Below, one piece after another: positions 8,760 to 20,496 of a DNA stretch of 64,000 nt. The notes under the pieces were generated by a model. The model did no database searches, was not told the DNA's origin, and saw only the letters and a list, made by a program, of their open reading frames with translations. The stretch is from Euglena gracilis (lineage: Eukaryota > Euglenida > Euglenophyceae > Euglenales), in contig CP154955.1 of assembly GCA_039621445.1 (NCBI GenBank), positions 16,042,139-16,106,138 of the forward strand, read 5' to 3'. The position numbers and the translations under genes are program-made. Numbering within the stretch: the first letter of the stretch is position 1; every line of letters begins with the position of its first letter.

Positions 8760-11034
8760 GTGATTGTGGTGCGTGCCCATATGTATGCGTGCGTGCATGT
8801 GCTCGCATGTGTAGCGCATCTCCGGCAAATCAACTTGTAACATTGGCAGACAAAATTTTTTGATATTTCAATGCACGTGCAATACCCCTTGGAGAGCCCT
8901 TCGCACTTCAATTTTTAATTTCAGGCTCGCCCACAAAAACCTTCAAGAACGTCATTCCCATCCCTGACCATTCACCTCATCGCGACGTCACTCGATAATT
9001 TCTAGCTGGGCCCATACTCACAGGGGGGGGGGGACGTGGACCCTCAAAAAATGCGACGCAAAACAAAAACACAAAAAAACACAAATTTCATGTAAAATCC
9101 TTTAGGAGCTCTCCCCAGACGTACACTTTTCCACTGGAGAGGAATTAGAAAAATTTACGGCTCCACCAGAATTTTCCTGGTGAAAAATATGATAAATATC
9201 AGCATTTTGTTGACCAAAAATGCAAAAATGACAAAAATTAACAAAATTTCAGGTCTTAGAGGAAAATCGGAGCCAAAAAAACAGGAATTTTTCAAAGTCA
9301 GAAATTTCTTTCAGCAAATATCCAAAAGTTGCCAGAAAAAAAACACACAAAAAACACAAAAAACACAAAAAAAAATGCAAATTTCCACAAAATCGAAAAA
9401 TACAAAAAAATGCAAAAAAACGCATTTGTATTCCCCCCCCGCTGATACCCGGCCAGCGGAAAAATCTCGGACTACCCACCCAACCCCTCTGACTCCATTG
9501 ACTGACAGTTGCTGACCACCTCCGAGGGCCATAAAAAATGCACAGCCCTGACAAAGGAGAGGTGCAGAGGAGAGCTGCCTGCATCCTGTTGCAGAACATC
9601 AAAAATAAATTATCAGAGCAAAAGAAATCAGTTGTCATTTCGACGACAGAAGCCCCCCCCCCAAAACACAGCATAGCCGTGGACCAGGCTTTTTTATCCC
9701 ACCCAAGTCGCACCCAGGTCGGCGTGAGATACATATGGGTGGCTTGGGGTTAGCGTCCTGGAAAAAAGTAGCTTTCTAGAATACAACCAGGATCTCTTCC
9801 CCTCTCGCCGCAAATCAGGAGAGAGAGAGGAAATACACTTTGTGTGCTACGGGGGGATTGACACTAAATCTGGCAAATAAATATAAATATTCGAAAAATT
9901 TCCGAACTATCAGCAGTGTGCCCTTTCTGCTAATTATAGCTGAAATGGCTGAATATATTGTGTCGTCGGGATGTTTTCAAAATTTTGTCTTTCACCATTT
10001 CACCAGAAAGCCAATAAATTCCACACATTCATTGGGGGTTTGAACTTTGCACACCGCACAAGAGGGCTCCGGCGCTTCGGCGCAGCAGCCATGCTCGCAT
10101 TGGGACCCTCAGGATGGAGACAACCTGCCACCCCAGGACTTCATTGAAAGACAAAGAGCGCCTGCTGTGGGTAGGATGGGCACCCTCCCGTGGACTCCTC
10201 CACAAACAATTCTTTTTTGGGGTGCCTTTTGGGATCCTTTTTCTTCATTCTGAATAACTCAGCATGTCAGTCGCTCAAATACAGCGATTCAAATGGATAA
10301 ATGATAATCTTTCGGCTACGCATCTCTCCACAATGGGCAGAAAATACATTACGATGAATCTCCTCATACCAATCAGCACTGATCAATCATGCCAATAAAT
10401 ACTCATCAAAATCCAACACAAATCGCTCACTGCAGGGGCTTTGGGCAAAAGAAAATGCACAGCAGAGCGCCATTTCACCAAAAGCCCCCTGGCCCGCTGT
10501 AAACCCCGAGAACCAGTCACCTGCTGGCCATTTCAGCGCAACAATATACCCCCTTCTTTTCTAAACTTGTTCTTTTGTAAAAGTTCTTTTCTGAACTTTT
10601 CTAAACTTGGTATGCACGATACCCTGATCGCTCTTCACACAACAGGACAGAAGAAATCAACGCTTAAAATCACAGCCACCCCAACCCCAATCAAATTTGA
10701 ACCCCTGTGCTGCAAATACCAATGATGCTGCGGAGACGCTGACCAACGGGGGCGAATGGAGACATATGGTGTGTTTTCAGAGGCTGCAGCAATGATAGCA
10801 GAGGAGGAGGAGGCAGAGGAGCAGAGGTTGGAGGAAGAGGAGGAGGAGAGGTGGGGGGTCCGAGGTCAGGAGGGCCAAAAGGGATGGCGTGGCGGCAAAC
10901 AACCTCCATCAACACCGGCACGCCCGAGCGCCAACAAAGGTGTGGTCGCAGTGCTGTGGCGGCCACAGTGGTGCAGGCTTGGGGAGTGATGGGTCGTTGG
11001 ATGGGGGCCGGGCTGTGCCGGTACTGTGCGGCCG
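8760..11034. other. Non-coding stretch between the kinase gene and the 11 kb exon
   Basis: It contains an A-rich family G block (9030-9440), a purine-rich GAGGAG tract (10800-10860) and otherwise unique sequence. No supported exon. The 120 bases downstream of the 11 kb stop codon could be a 3' UTR. Confidence 0.45.
9030..9440. repeat. A-rich dispersed element, family G
   Basis: It opens GGACCCTCAAAAAATGCGAC and carries AAATCCTTTAGGAGC and TACACTTTTCCACTGGAGAGGA at 9100-9150, then long AAACACAAAA/ATGCAAAA tracts. The opening block recurs at 44770-44885 in the same orientation, and its first words again at 56685. Confidence 0.65.
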
Positions 11035-11148
11035 TCACATCTCGACGTCGAACTGCGACCAGAACTTCATGCTGGTCTCCAGCACGTCCTTCAGCACGGG
11101 GATGGATCGCTCCTGAAAGTCCTCTGACTGGATCTCCAGGATTTCCTT
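11035..11148 (-). CDS. Terminal exon, helical protein C-terminus (possibly the last exon of the solenoid gene)
   Basis: After acceptor GTTTCCACAG the frame reads KEILEIQSEDFQERSIPVLK and then DVLETSMKFWSQFDVEM and a TGA stop. The sequence is amphipathic and not family-diagnostic. It starts in phase 0. The next minus-strand exon upstream that I can find ends at 33412, also in phase 0, and the join reads AKFTDLYQ-KEILEIQSEDF as one helix. That supports, but does not prove, a 22 kb intron between them. Alternatively it belongs to a small gene I could not otherwise find. Confidence 0.6.
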   Translation of the reverse strand, partial: KEILEIQSEDFQERSIPVLKDVLETSMKFWSQFDVEM

Positions 11149-11205
11149 CTGTGGAAACCGTGAAAGACGGCCCACGGCGACACAATCATGCGCATGCAAA
11201 CACAC

Positions 11206-11508
<303 letters not shown>

Positions 11509-11540
11509 TGCCCACACACCATTAATCACATCGCCCTACA

Positions 11541-11622
11541 CCACATCACATCACACCACACCACACCACACCACACCACACCACATCACATCACATCACA
11601 CCACATCACATCACATCAAATC
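11541..11622. repeat. ACATC/ACACC pentanucleotide array
   Basis: About 16 units. It is the reverse complement of the GTGAT array at 7953-8737 with ACACC variants. Confidence 0.9.
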
Positions 11623-11935
11623 ATATGGACTCCAGAAATTTTGGCATCCTGACTTTTGGTTTCCTGAGGTCCCTCCCGGAGCCTCCATGTGACCAGTTGA
11701 AACCGACTTATTCTTGGTGATAATTACAAAATGGAGATCATTTGTGGCTACTTGAAGGAGTAGGGTTCAATCAAGATTCCATACCCTCAGTTGAAGTTGT
11801 CCTGCTCATGGTTGTACCCAAAGAGTCACCCAACTAGGGTTAAAAAAAGGGGGGACCCAAGCAAGCCTCCCCCCCCCTATGTGTAGCCCGAGTTAAACGA
11901 TAACCCTAACCCCCCCCCCCCAAAATAAGACCCCC

Positions 11936-13100
11936 CCCCAAAATAAGACCAGGGTGTGACGTAGAGCTGAGCTCTTTGGGGGACCATTCCGGCCCGGCCG
12001 GCGAAAAACGCTCATTTTCAGCTCAAAAACATGTTTTCCGGGTCCAGGGGGCCAAAAAACATGGTGTTGGGCGAAAAATTTTTTTTCGATTTTTTTCGAC
12101 TTTTTTGCCCCGGTTTTGACCGAAAGTCAATGGGTTGGCGAACCAAAACGGGGCGCTGGCGGGTCGATAAACGCTCATTTTCAGCTCAAAAACGCTTTTT
12201 CCGGGTCCGGGAGGCCAAAAAACATGGTTTTGGGCGAAAAAAATTTTTTCGATTTTTTTCGACTTTTTTGACCCAGTTTTGACCCAAAGTCAATGGGTCG
12301 GCGGCTCAAAACGGGGCGCTGGCGGGTCGAAAAACGCTCATTTTCAGCTCAAAAACACTTTTTCCGGGTCCGGGAGGCCCAAAAACATGGTTTTGGGCGA
12401 AAAAAAAATTTTCGATTTTTTTCGACTTTTTGGCCCGAAAACGGCTAAGTCGGACAGTGGGAAAAGTGCACAAAACGGCCATTTGGACCGAAAAACGGCC
12501 GTATCTCGGGCCAGGCGGGGAGTTGGCCCAAACTGCGCATACCGGTGGATAATGCGTCCCAAAGTTGTGAAATGAGGTACTCTTTAGTTTTTCTCAACTC
12601 CCCGGCGTTTTCGAGATATTTTGAATTTTTCGATTTTTTGACCCCAAAATGACCCCTTTTTGGCAGAGCCCCCCCGCTGGCAAAACCACAAAACGGCCGT
12701 ATCTCGGGCTAGGCGGGGAGTTGGCCCAAACCGCGCATACCGGTGGAAAGGGCGTCCCAAAGTTGTGGAATGAGGTACTCTTTAGTTTTTTTCAACTCCC
12801 CGGCGTTTTCGAGATATTTTGAATTTTTCGATTTTTTGACCCCCAAAATGACCCCCTGTTGCCGGTCCAACAAAATTTCTTTGGAAAAAAAACGGTACGC
12901 AACTTTTTTGCTCGGGCCAGATCTCCGGCCTGGCGCGGAGTTGCGGGCAAAGTGAGGGCTCTGGACAAACTAGGGACCGTCTCCTAACCTATAGGCTATT
13001 AACCTTTCGGGTCCCGAAATCAGGTCACATCGATAATCCTCGGGTGCCCGAGCCTACTCAGGGGGGGGGGCCGGGGGGCGGGGGGGGGGGCGGGGGGGGG

Positions 13101-13142
<42 letters not shown>

Positions 13143-13172
13143 CTCTTACTCTAAAGAGATAAGAGCTCAGCG
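11936..13172 (+). repeat. G-run/hairpin repeat family, copy 1
   Basis: It starts near CAGGGTGTGACGTAGAGCTG. Then come three head-to-tail units of about 164 bp (12002, 12170 and 12333, word AACGCTCATTTTCAGCTC). Next are two longer units with GGCCGTATCTCGGGC and TCGAGATATTTTGAATTTT, then CACATCGATAATCC, a G-run of about 80 bp, and a hairpin with stem CTCTTA/TAAGAG followed by AAGAGCTCAGC. The last 11 bases are the inverse of GCTGAGCTCTT at the start. No conserved protein is encoded. Confidence 0.75.
13055..13141. repeat. Poly-G tract
   Basis: Nearly pure G, close to 80 bases with a few C. It is a candidate G-quadruplex region and may be length-compressed in assembly. Confidence 0.9.
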
Positions 13173-14824
13173 ACCAGGGTGTGACGTAGAGCTGAGCTCT
13201 TTGGGAGACCACCCCAGCCCAGCCCGGGAAAAACGCTCATTTTCGGCTCAAAAACAGTTGTTCTGGGTCCGGGAGGCCAAAAAACATGGTTTTGGGGAAA
13301 AAATTCTTTTTCGATTTTTTTCGACTTTTTTGACCCGGTTTTGACCCAAAGTCAATGGGTTGGCGGCCCAAAACGGGGCGCCGGCGGGTCGAAAAACGCT
13401 CATTTTTGGCTCAAAAACAGTTTTTCTGGGTCCGGGAGGCCAAAAAACATCGTTTCGGGCAAAAAAAAATTTTCGATTTTTTTCGACTTTTTTCACCCGG
13501 TTTTGACCCAAAATCAATGGGTCGGCAGCCCAAAACGGGGCGCTGGCGGGTCGAAAAATGCTCATTTTTGGCTCGAAATCACTTTTTTTCGGGTCCGGGA
13601 GGTCAAAAAACATGGTTTTGGGCGAAAAAAATTTTTTTAACTTTTTTTTGACTTTTTGACCCAAAAATGGCTAAGTCCACCGGCCAGGGGGGGGGGCATC
13701 CAGGGGTCCGGTTCGGAAAATTTTTTTTCGCTCAAAAACACTTTTTTTGATGTTCTGAAGTGAAAAAAAGTGTTTTTGAGCGAAAAAATTTTTTTCAAAA
13801 TTTTGGGTCCCGACCTGCCACCCGACCCCCCCCTCACCCAGCCGCCCTGACGGCGCGCGATGGGGTCCCCGAACACCCAAAACTGGCCAAAATCGCACAA
13901 CCAGACCCCGGGAACCCCAAAAAACGGTCAAAACCCCCCCCTAAACGTAATGATTGACCCCCAGTTTGGGTCCCAACTCCCCGTCTAGCCCGAGATACGG
14001 CCAATTTACGGTTTCGGGCCCCGAACGGGCCAAAACTGGCAAAACGGGCCCAAAACCCCCAAAACGGCCGTATCTCGGGCTAGGCGAGGAGTTGTCCTAA
14101 ACCGCGGATACTGATCGATAGGGCGTTCCAAGGTCATCAAATAAGGTCGCCATCACTTTTCCTCAACTCCGCAGCGTTTTCGAGATATTTTGAAATTTTC
14201 GATTTTTAGACCCCAGCCCGGCGGCCCTCGAACCCCCGCAGGGGTCCCCGAATACCCAAAAATGGCCCAAAATGGCACAACCAGACCCCGGGAACCCCAA
14301 AAAACAGTCAAACCCCCCCCCTAAACCTAATGATTGACCCCCTGGTTTGGGCTCCAACTCCCCGTCTAGCCCGAGATACAGGCAAATTACGGTTTCGGGC
14401 CCCGAACGGGCCCGAAATGGCCAAGACTGGCCCAACTGGCCCAAAACCCCGAAACGGCCGTATCTCGGGCTACGCGGGGAGTCGGCCCAAACCGCGCATA
14501 CCGATCGATCGGGCGTCCCAAAGTTGAGGAATGACGTCCTCTTTACTTTTTCTCAACTCCGCGGCGTTTTCGAGATATTTTGAATTTTTCGATTTTTTGA
14601 CCCCAAAATGACCCTGAAATTTCCCCGGAAAAAAAAACGGTAGACAACTTTTTTGCTCGGGCCATATCTCCGGACTGGCGGGGAGTTACGGGCAACCGAA
14701 ATGCTCTGGAGAAACTAGGGAACCTCTCCTAACCTATAGGCTATTCACTTTGGAGGCCCGGAAATCCAATCACATCGATAATCCTCGGGGGCCCGGACCT
14801 ACTCAGGGGGGGCGGGGGGGGGGG

Positions 14825-14870
<46 letters not shown>

Positions 14871-15003
14871 CGGGGGGGGGGGGGGGGGGGCGGGGGGGCG
14901 GGGGGGGGGGCGGGCGGGTGGGGGGGGGGGGGCCCCGGGGGGGGCGGGAGGGGGGGGGGGGGGGCGGGGGGGGCGGGGGGGGGGGGGGGGGGGGGAGGGG
15001 GGT

Positions 15004-15045
<42 letters not shown>

Positions 15046-15200
15046 GGGGTGGGGGGGGGTGGGGGGGGGCGTGGGGTGTGGGGGGGGGGGGGGGGGGGAG
15101 GGGGGGGTGGGGGGGGCGGGGGGGCGTCGACCCCCCCGTCGCCGGGTGGTAAGCTTCGCTCTTACTCTTCCAAAGAGATAAGACGCAGCCGACCCAGGGT
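13173..15200 (+). repeat. G-run/hairpin repeat family, copy 2 (head-to-tail with copy 1)
   Basis: It begins CAGGGTGTGACGTAGAGCTG directly after copy 1. It has three 164-bp units (13228-13670) and an inverted pair of AAAACACTTTTTTT words around 13735-13785. Several TATCTCGGGCTAG units follow, then TCACATCGATAATCC, a 320-bp G-rich tract and the terminal hairpin AGCTTCGCTCTTACTC...GAGATAAGA at 15150-15184. A third start motif follows at once (15196-15222) but is not continued. Confidence 0.75.
14805..15128. repeat. Long poly-G-rich tract
   Basis: About 320 bases, more than 90 percent G on this strand, broken by single C, A or T. The open frame across it is a composition artefact. Confidence 0.92.
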
Positions 15201-16132
15201 GTTGACGTAGAGCTGAGCTCTTTAAAAGGAAAAAGAGGGAGTCATTATTATTCGGGACGCCTCCGAACAGTTGATGCGGCCCAGGCGTGGTTACCCCGAT
15301 TTCGCACCGCTCCCATCGTCGTTGCCCCTGAAGTGGGGTGACGATGATGGGATGTCATCGGCTTGGGTATCCCCGGCTATGGGTACCGGGGACCCGCACG
15401 GTTGCGGGCGGTTACCTACCTTGCATCCTTGCCGTGGGCTAGGGGTAGACTTTGGGGTTTCGCCCTCGGTTGCTGGTGAGGGTTTTAAGTCAGTGTTAGG
15501 TTGTTAGGGTTAGTTGTATTTAGTGTTAGGTGTGTTGGTGTTAGTTAGCGAGTTAGGAGAGTGGTCAGGGGAGAGGGGTTTGGGGAGAGGAGTTTTTTTG
15601 AAAGGGGATGTGGCTGTTCCCGTCGGCATGGGGACCGGCGACGTTTGCGTTGGAAAAAGTGGAGAGTTTATGATGATTAGAGTTACTTAGAGTTAGAGGT
15701 ACTTACACTTCCGGAGTGTCTATTTCTTTTCGTAATTGCCCAATGGATTGCAGAAGGAATCATTTTCATTGACAAGATTCTCATTCAGAGCATTCTCATT
15801 GACACATGAACACAAGAAGCTGATTTGTCTTTTGGCTCTTGGGATGCAGCCTAAATTAACGCCTTGTCGAAGTAACTTCGGATGGACGTTAGAATGTCAT
15901 CGTAGGGCGGCAGGTGTGCTGGAGGCAGAAGTTTTGAGATGTGTTCTATTTGGCTTACTGATATGTGTTTGCTATGTGTGTCTCGCCCATTATCAACGTG
16001 TACTGCAATGTGGTTCCTTTGTGCAGCTTCATGTACTCGCACGTTGCATGCTTGCACTCGCCAAGTGCACATCGTACACTTACATACAGGCATCGGAATT
16101 TTTGGCACGGGCATACCATTTCCTTTCATCCT
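15201..16132. other. Unassigned segment between the repeat family and the satellite
   Basis: Single-copy in this window. The left half (15240-15560) is G/T-rich with GTTAGGGTTAG-like words near 15500; the right half is mixed. A possible short minus-strand exon at 15851-15918 is described under findings. I recognise no gene or RNA. Confidence 0.4.
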
Positions 16133-19100
16133 AATGCAGCTCCTGCACTCGCCTGGTGCACATCGTGCACTCATGTGTGGGAAATGAAACGATGGTCACA
16201 TAGTGGGAAATAGAACAACCATTTGCATATTCACGGTGCACATCGTGCACTCGCCGGGTGCACATCGTGCACTCACGTGTCGGAAATGAATGGTGCACAT
16301 CGTGCACTCGGCTGGTGCACATCGTGCACTCATGCGTGAGAAATGAATCGATGGTCACATAGAACAACCATTTGCATTTTCATGGTGCACATCGTGCACT
16401 CGCCTAGTGCACATCGTGCACTCATGTGTTGGTGCAGCTCCTGCACTCGCCGGGTGCACTTCCTGCACTCACGTGTGGGAAACAAAATGATGGCCGCATA
16501 GTGGAAAATAAAAGAACCGTTTGCATTTTCGTGGTGCACATTGTGCACTCACCTGGTGCACATCGTGCACTCATGGATAGGCATTGGAATGCAGGCCACT
16601 GGCTGCACTCGCCTGGTGCACATCGTGCACTCATGGGTAGGCATCGGAAATCTGGCCACGGGCATGACATTTCCTTTCTCCTGGTGCAGCTCCTGCACTC
16701 GCCTGGTGCACATCGTGCACTCGCCTGGTGCACATCGTGCACTCATGGGTAGGCATTGGAATTCTGGCCACTGGCTGCACTCGCCTGGTGCACATCGTGC
16801 ACTCATGGGTAGGCATTGGAAATCTGGCCACGTGCATGACATTTCCTTTCTCCTGGTGCAGCTCCTGCACTCGCCTCGTGCACATCATGCACTCACGTGT
16901 GGGAAACAAAATGGTGGCCGCATAGTGGGAAATAAAAGAACCGTTTGCATTTTCGTGGTGCACATCGTGCACTCGCCTGGTGCACATCGTGCACTCATGG
17001 GTAGGCATTGGAATTCTGGCCACTGGCTGCACTCGCCTCGTGCACATCGTGCACTCATGGGTAGGCATTGGAAATCTGGCCACGGGCTGCACTCGCCTGG
17101 TGCACATCGTGCACTCATGGGTAGGCATTGGAAATCTGGCCACGGGCATGACATTTCCTTTCTCCTGGTGCAGCTCCTGCACTCGCCTGGTGCACATCGT
17201 GCACTCATGGGTAGGCATTGGAAATCTGGCCACGGGCTGCACTCGCCTGGTGCACATCGTGCACTCATGGGTAGGCATTGGAAATATGGCCACGGGCATG
17301 ACATTTCCTTTCTCCTGGTGCAGCTCCTGCACTCGCCTGGTGCACATCGTGCACTCATGGGTAGGCATTGGAAATCTGGCCACGGGCATGACATTTCCTT
17401 TCTCCTGGTGCACCTGCACTCGCCTGGTGCACATCGTGCACTCGCCTGGTGCACATCGTGCACTCATGGGTAGGCATTGGAATTCTAGCCACTGGCTGCA
17501 CTCGCCTGGTGCACATCGTGCACTCATGGGTAGGCATTGGAAATCTGGCCACGGGCTGCACTCGCCTGGTGCACATCGTGCACTCATGAGTAGGCATTGG
17601 AAATCTGGCCACGGGCATGACATTTCCTTTCTCCTGATGCAGCTCCTGCACTCGCCTGGTGCACATCGTGCACTCATGGGTAGGCATTGGAAATCTGGCC
17701 ACGGGCTGCACTCGCCTGGTGCACATCGTGCACTCATGGGTAGGCATTGGAAATCTGGCCACGGGCATGACATTTCCTTTCTCCTGGTGCAGCTCCTGCA
17801 CTCGCCTGGTGCACATCGTGCACTCATGGGTAGGCATTGGAAATCTGGCCACGGGCATGACATTTCCTTTCTCATGGTGCAGCTCCTGCACTCGCCTGGT
17901 GCACATCGTGCACTCGCCTGGTGCACATCGTGCACTCATGGGTAGGAATTGGAATTCTGGCCACTGGCTGCACTCGCCTGGTGCACATCGTGCACTCATG
18001 GGTAGGCATTGGAAATCTGGCCACGAGCATGACATTTCCTTTCTCCTGGTGCAGCTCCTGCACTCGCCTGGTGCACATCGTGCACTCGCTTGGTGCACAT
18101 CGTGCACTCATGGGTAGGCATTGGAAATCTGGCCACGGGCTGCACTCGCCTGGTGCACATCGTGCACTCATGGGTAGGCATTGGAAATCTGGCCACGGGC
18201 ATGACATTTCCTTTCTCCTGGTGCAGCTCCTGCACTCGCCTGGTGCACATCGTGCACTCGCCTGGTGCACATCGTGCACTCATGGGTAGGAATTGGAATT
18301 CTGGCCACTGGCTGCACTCGCCTGGTGCACATCGTGCACTCATGGGTAGGCATTGGAAATCTGGCCACGGGCATGACATTTCCTTTCTCCTGGTGCAGCT
18401 CCTGCACTCGCCTGGTGCACATCGTGCACTCGCCTGGTGCACATCGTGCACTCATTGGTAGGCATTGGAATTCTGGCCACTGGCTGCACTCGCTTGGTGC
18501 ACATTGTGCACTCATGGGTAGGCATTGGAAATCTGGCCACGGGCATGACATTTCCTTTCTCCTGGTGCATCTCCTGCACTCGCCTGGTGCACATCACGCA
18601 CTCACGTGTGGGAAATAAAATGGTGGCCGCATAGTGGGAAATAAAAGAACCGTTTGCATTTTCGTGGTGCACATCGTGCACTCGCCTGGTGCACATCGTG
18701 CACTCATGGGTAGGCATTGGAATTCTGGCCACTGGCTGCACTCGCCTGGTGCACAACGTGCACTCATGGGTAGGCATTGGAAATCTGGCCACGGGCATGA
18801 CATTTCCTTTCTCCTGGTGCAGCTCCTGCACTCGCCTGGTGCACATCGTGCACTCGCCTGGTGCACATCGTGCACTCATGGGTAGGCATTGGAATTCTGG
18901 CCACGGGCTGCACTCGCCTGGTGCACATCGTGCACTCATGGGTAGGCATTGGAAATCTGGCCACGGGCATGACATTTCCTTTCTCCTGGTGCAGCTCCTG
19001 CACTCGCCTGGTGCACATCGTGCACTTGCCTGGTGCACATCGTGCACTCATGGGTAGGCATTGGAATTCTGGCCACTGGCTGCACTCGCCTGGTGCACAT

Positions 19101-20480
19101 CGTGCACTCATGGGTAGGTATTGGAAATCTGGCCACGGGCATGACATTTCCTTTCTCCTGGTGCAGCTTCTGCACTCGCCTGGTGCACATCGTGCACTCA
19201 TGGGAAGGCATTGGAAATCTGGCCACGGGCATGACATTTCCTTTCTCCTGGTGCAGCTCCTGCACTCGCCTGGTGCACATCGTGCACTCGCCTGGTGCAC
19301 ATCGTGCACTCATGGGTAGGAATTGGAATTCTGGCCACTGGCTGCACTCGCCTGGTGCACATTGTGCACTCATGGGTAGGCATTGGAAATCTGGCCACGG
19401 GCATGACATTTCCTTTCTCCTGGTGCAGCTCCTGCACTCGCCTGGTGCACATCGTGCACTCGCCTGGTGCACATCGTGCACTCATGGGTAGGCATTGGAA
19501 TTCTGGCCACTGGCTGCACTCGCCTGGTGCACATCGTGCACTCATGGGTAGGCACTGGAAATCTGGCCACGGGCATGACATTTCCTTTCTCCTGGTGCAG
19601 CTCCTGCACTCGCCTGGTGCACATCATGCACTCACGTGTGGGAAACAAAATGGTAGCCGCATACTGGGAAATAAAAGAACTGTTTGCATTTTCGTGGTGC
19701 ACATCGTGCACTCGCCTGGTGCACATCGTGCAGTCATGGGTAGGCATTGGAATTCTGGCCACAGGCATGACATTTCCTTTCTCCTGGTGCAGCTCCTGCA
19801 CTCGCCTGGTGCACATCGTGCAGTCATGGGTAGGCATTGGAATTATGGCCACTGGCTGCACTCGCCTGGTGCACATCGTGCACTCATGGGTAGGCACTGG
19901 AAATCTGGCCACGGGCATGACATTTCCTTTCCCCTGGTGCAGCTCCTGCACTCGCCGGGTGCACTTCCTGCACTCACGTGTGGGAAACAAAATGATGGCC
20001 GCACAGTGGGAAATAAAAGAACCGTTTGCATTTTCATGGTGCACATCGTGCACTCGCCTGGTGCACATCGTGCACTCATGGGTAGGCATTGGAAATCTGG
20101 CCACGGGCATGACATTTCCTTTCTCCTGGTGCAGCTCCTGCACTCGCCTGGTGCACATCGTGCACTCGCCTGGTGCACATCGTGCACTCGCCTGGTGCAC
20201 ATCGTGCACTCGCCTGGTGCACATCGTGCACTCGCCTGGTGCACTTCGTGCACTCGCCTGGTGCACATCGTGCACTCATGGGTAAGCATTGGAATTCTGG
20301 CCACTGGCTGCACTCGCCTGGTGCACATCGTGCACTCATGGGTAGGCATTGGAAATCTGGCCACGGGCATGACATTTCCTTTCTCCTGGTGCAGCTCCTG
20401 CATTCGCCTGGTGCACATCGTGCACTCATGGGTAGGCACTGGAAATCTGGCCACGGGCATGACATTTCCTTTCTCCTAGT
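16133..20480. repeat. GTGCAC palindromic satellite, 4.3 kb
   Basis: Nested tandem array. The smallest unit is 22 bp, CGCCTG + GTGCACATCGTGCACT, containing two GTGCAC palindromes. This is embedded in units of about 60 bp (adding CATGGGTAGGCATTGGAA and CTGGCCACGGGC) and about 90 bp (adding GACATTTCCTTTCTCC). A rarer long insert (GTGGGAAACAAAATGGTGGC...) sits near 16470, 16900, 18600, 19635 and 19980. Because 22 is not a multiple of three, each repeat run cycles through all frames, giving long but meaningless open frames on both strands. The left end is most diverged, while 17000-20470 is nearly homogeneous. Confidence 0.95.
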
Positions 20481-20496
20481 GCCCCTAAGAATAGAG

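Noticed and set aside
7722-8843. 373-codon S-H-H-I-T frame on the minus strand
   Set aside because: By-product of the stop-free 5-bp repeat; the neighbouring frames are open too.
14750-15181. Glycine-rich 143-codon frame
   Set aside because: Translation of the poly-G tract; pure composition effect.
15490-15530. Telomere-like GTTAGGGTTAG words
   Set aside because: Only one or two units within G/T-rich sequence; not a telomeric array.
16541-20479. Long open frames of several hundred codons on both strands across the GTGCAC satellite (VHIVHSPGAHRAL and ECTMCTRRV types)
   Set aside because: They follow from the 22-bp period, which is stop-free in all frames. Similar frames occur on both strands, and there is no splice or start context.
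16133-20480. CRISPR-like repeat-spacer appearance of the satellite
   Set aside because: The spacers are themselves repeated, the unit lengths vary, there are no cas genes, and the window is clearly eukaryotic.
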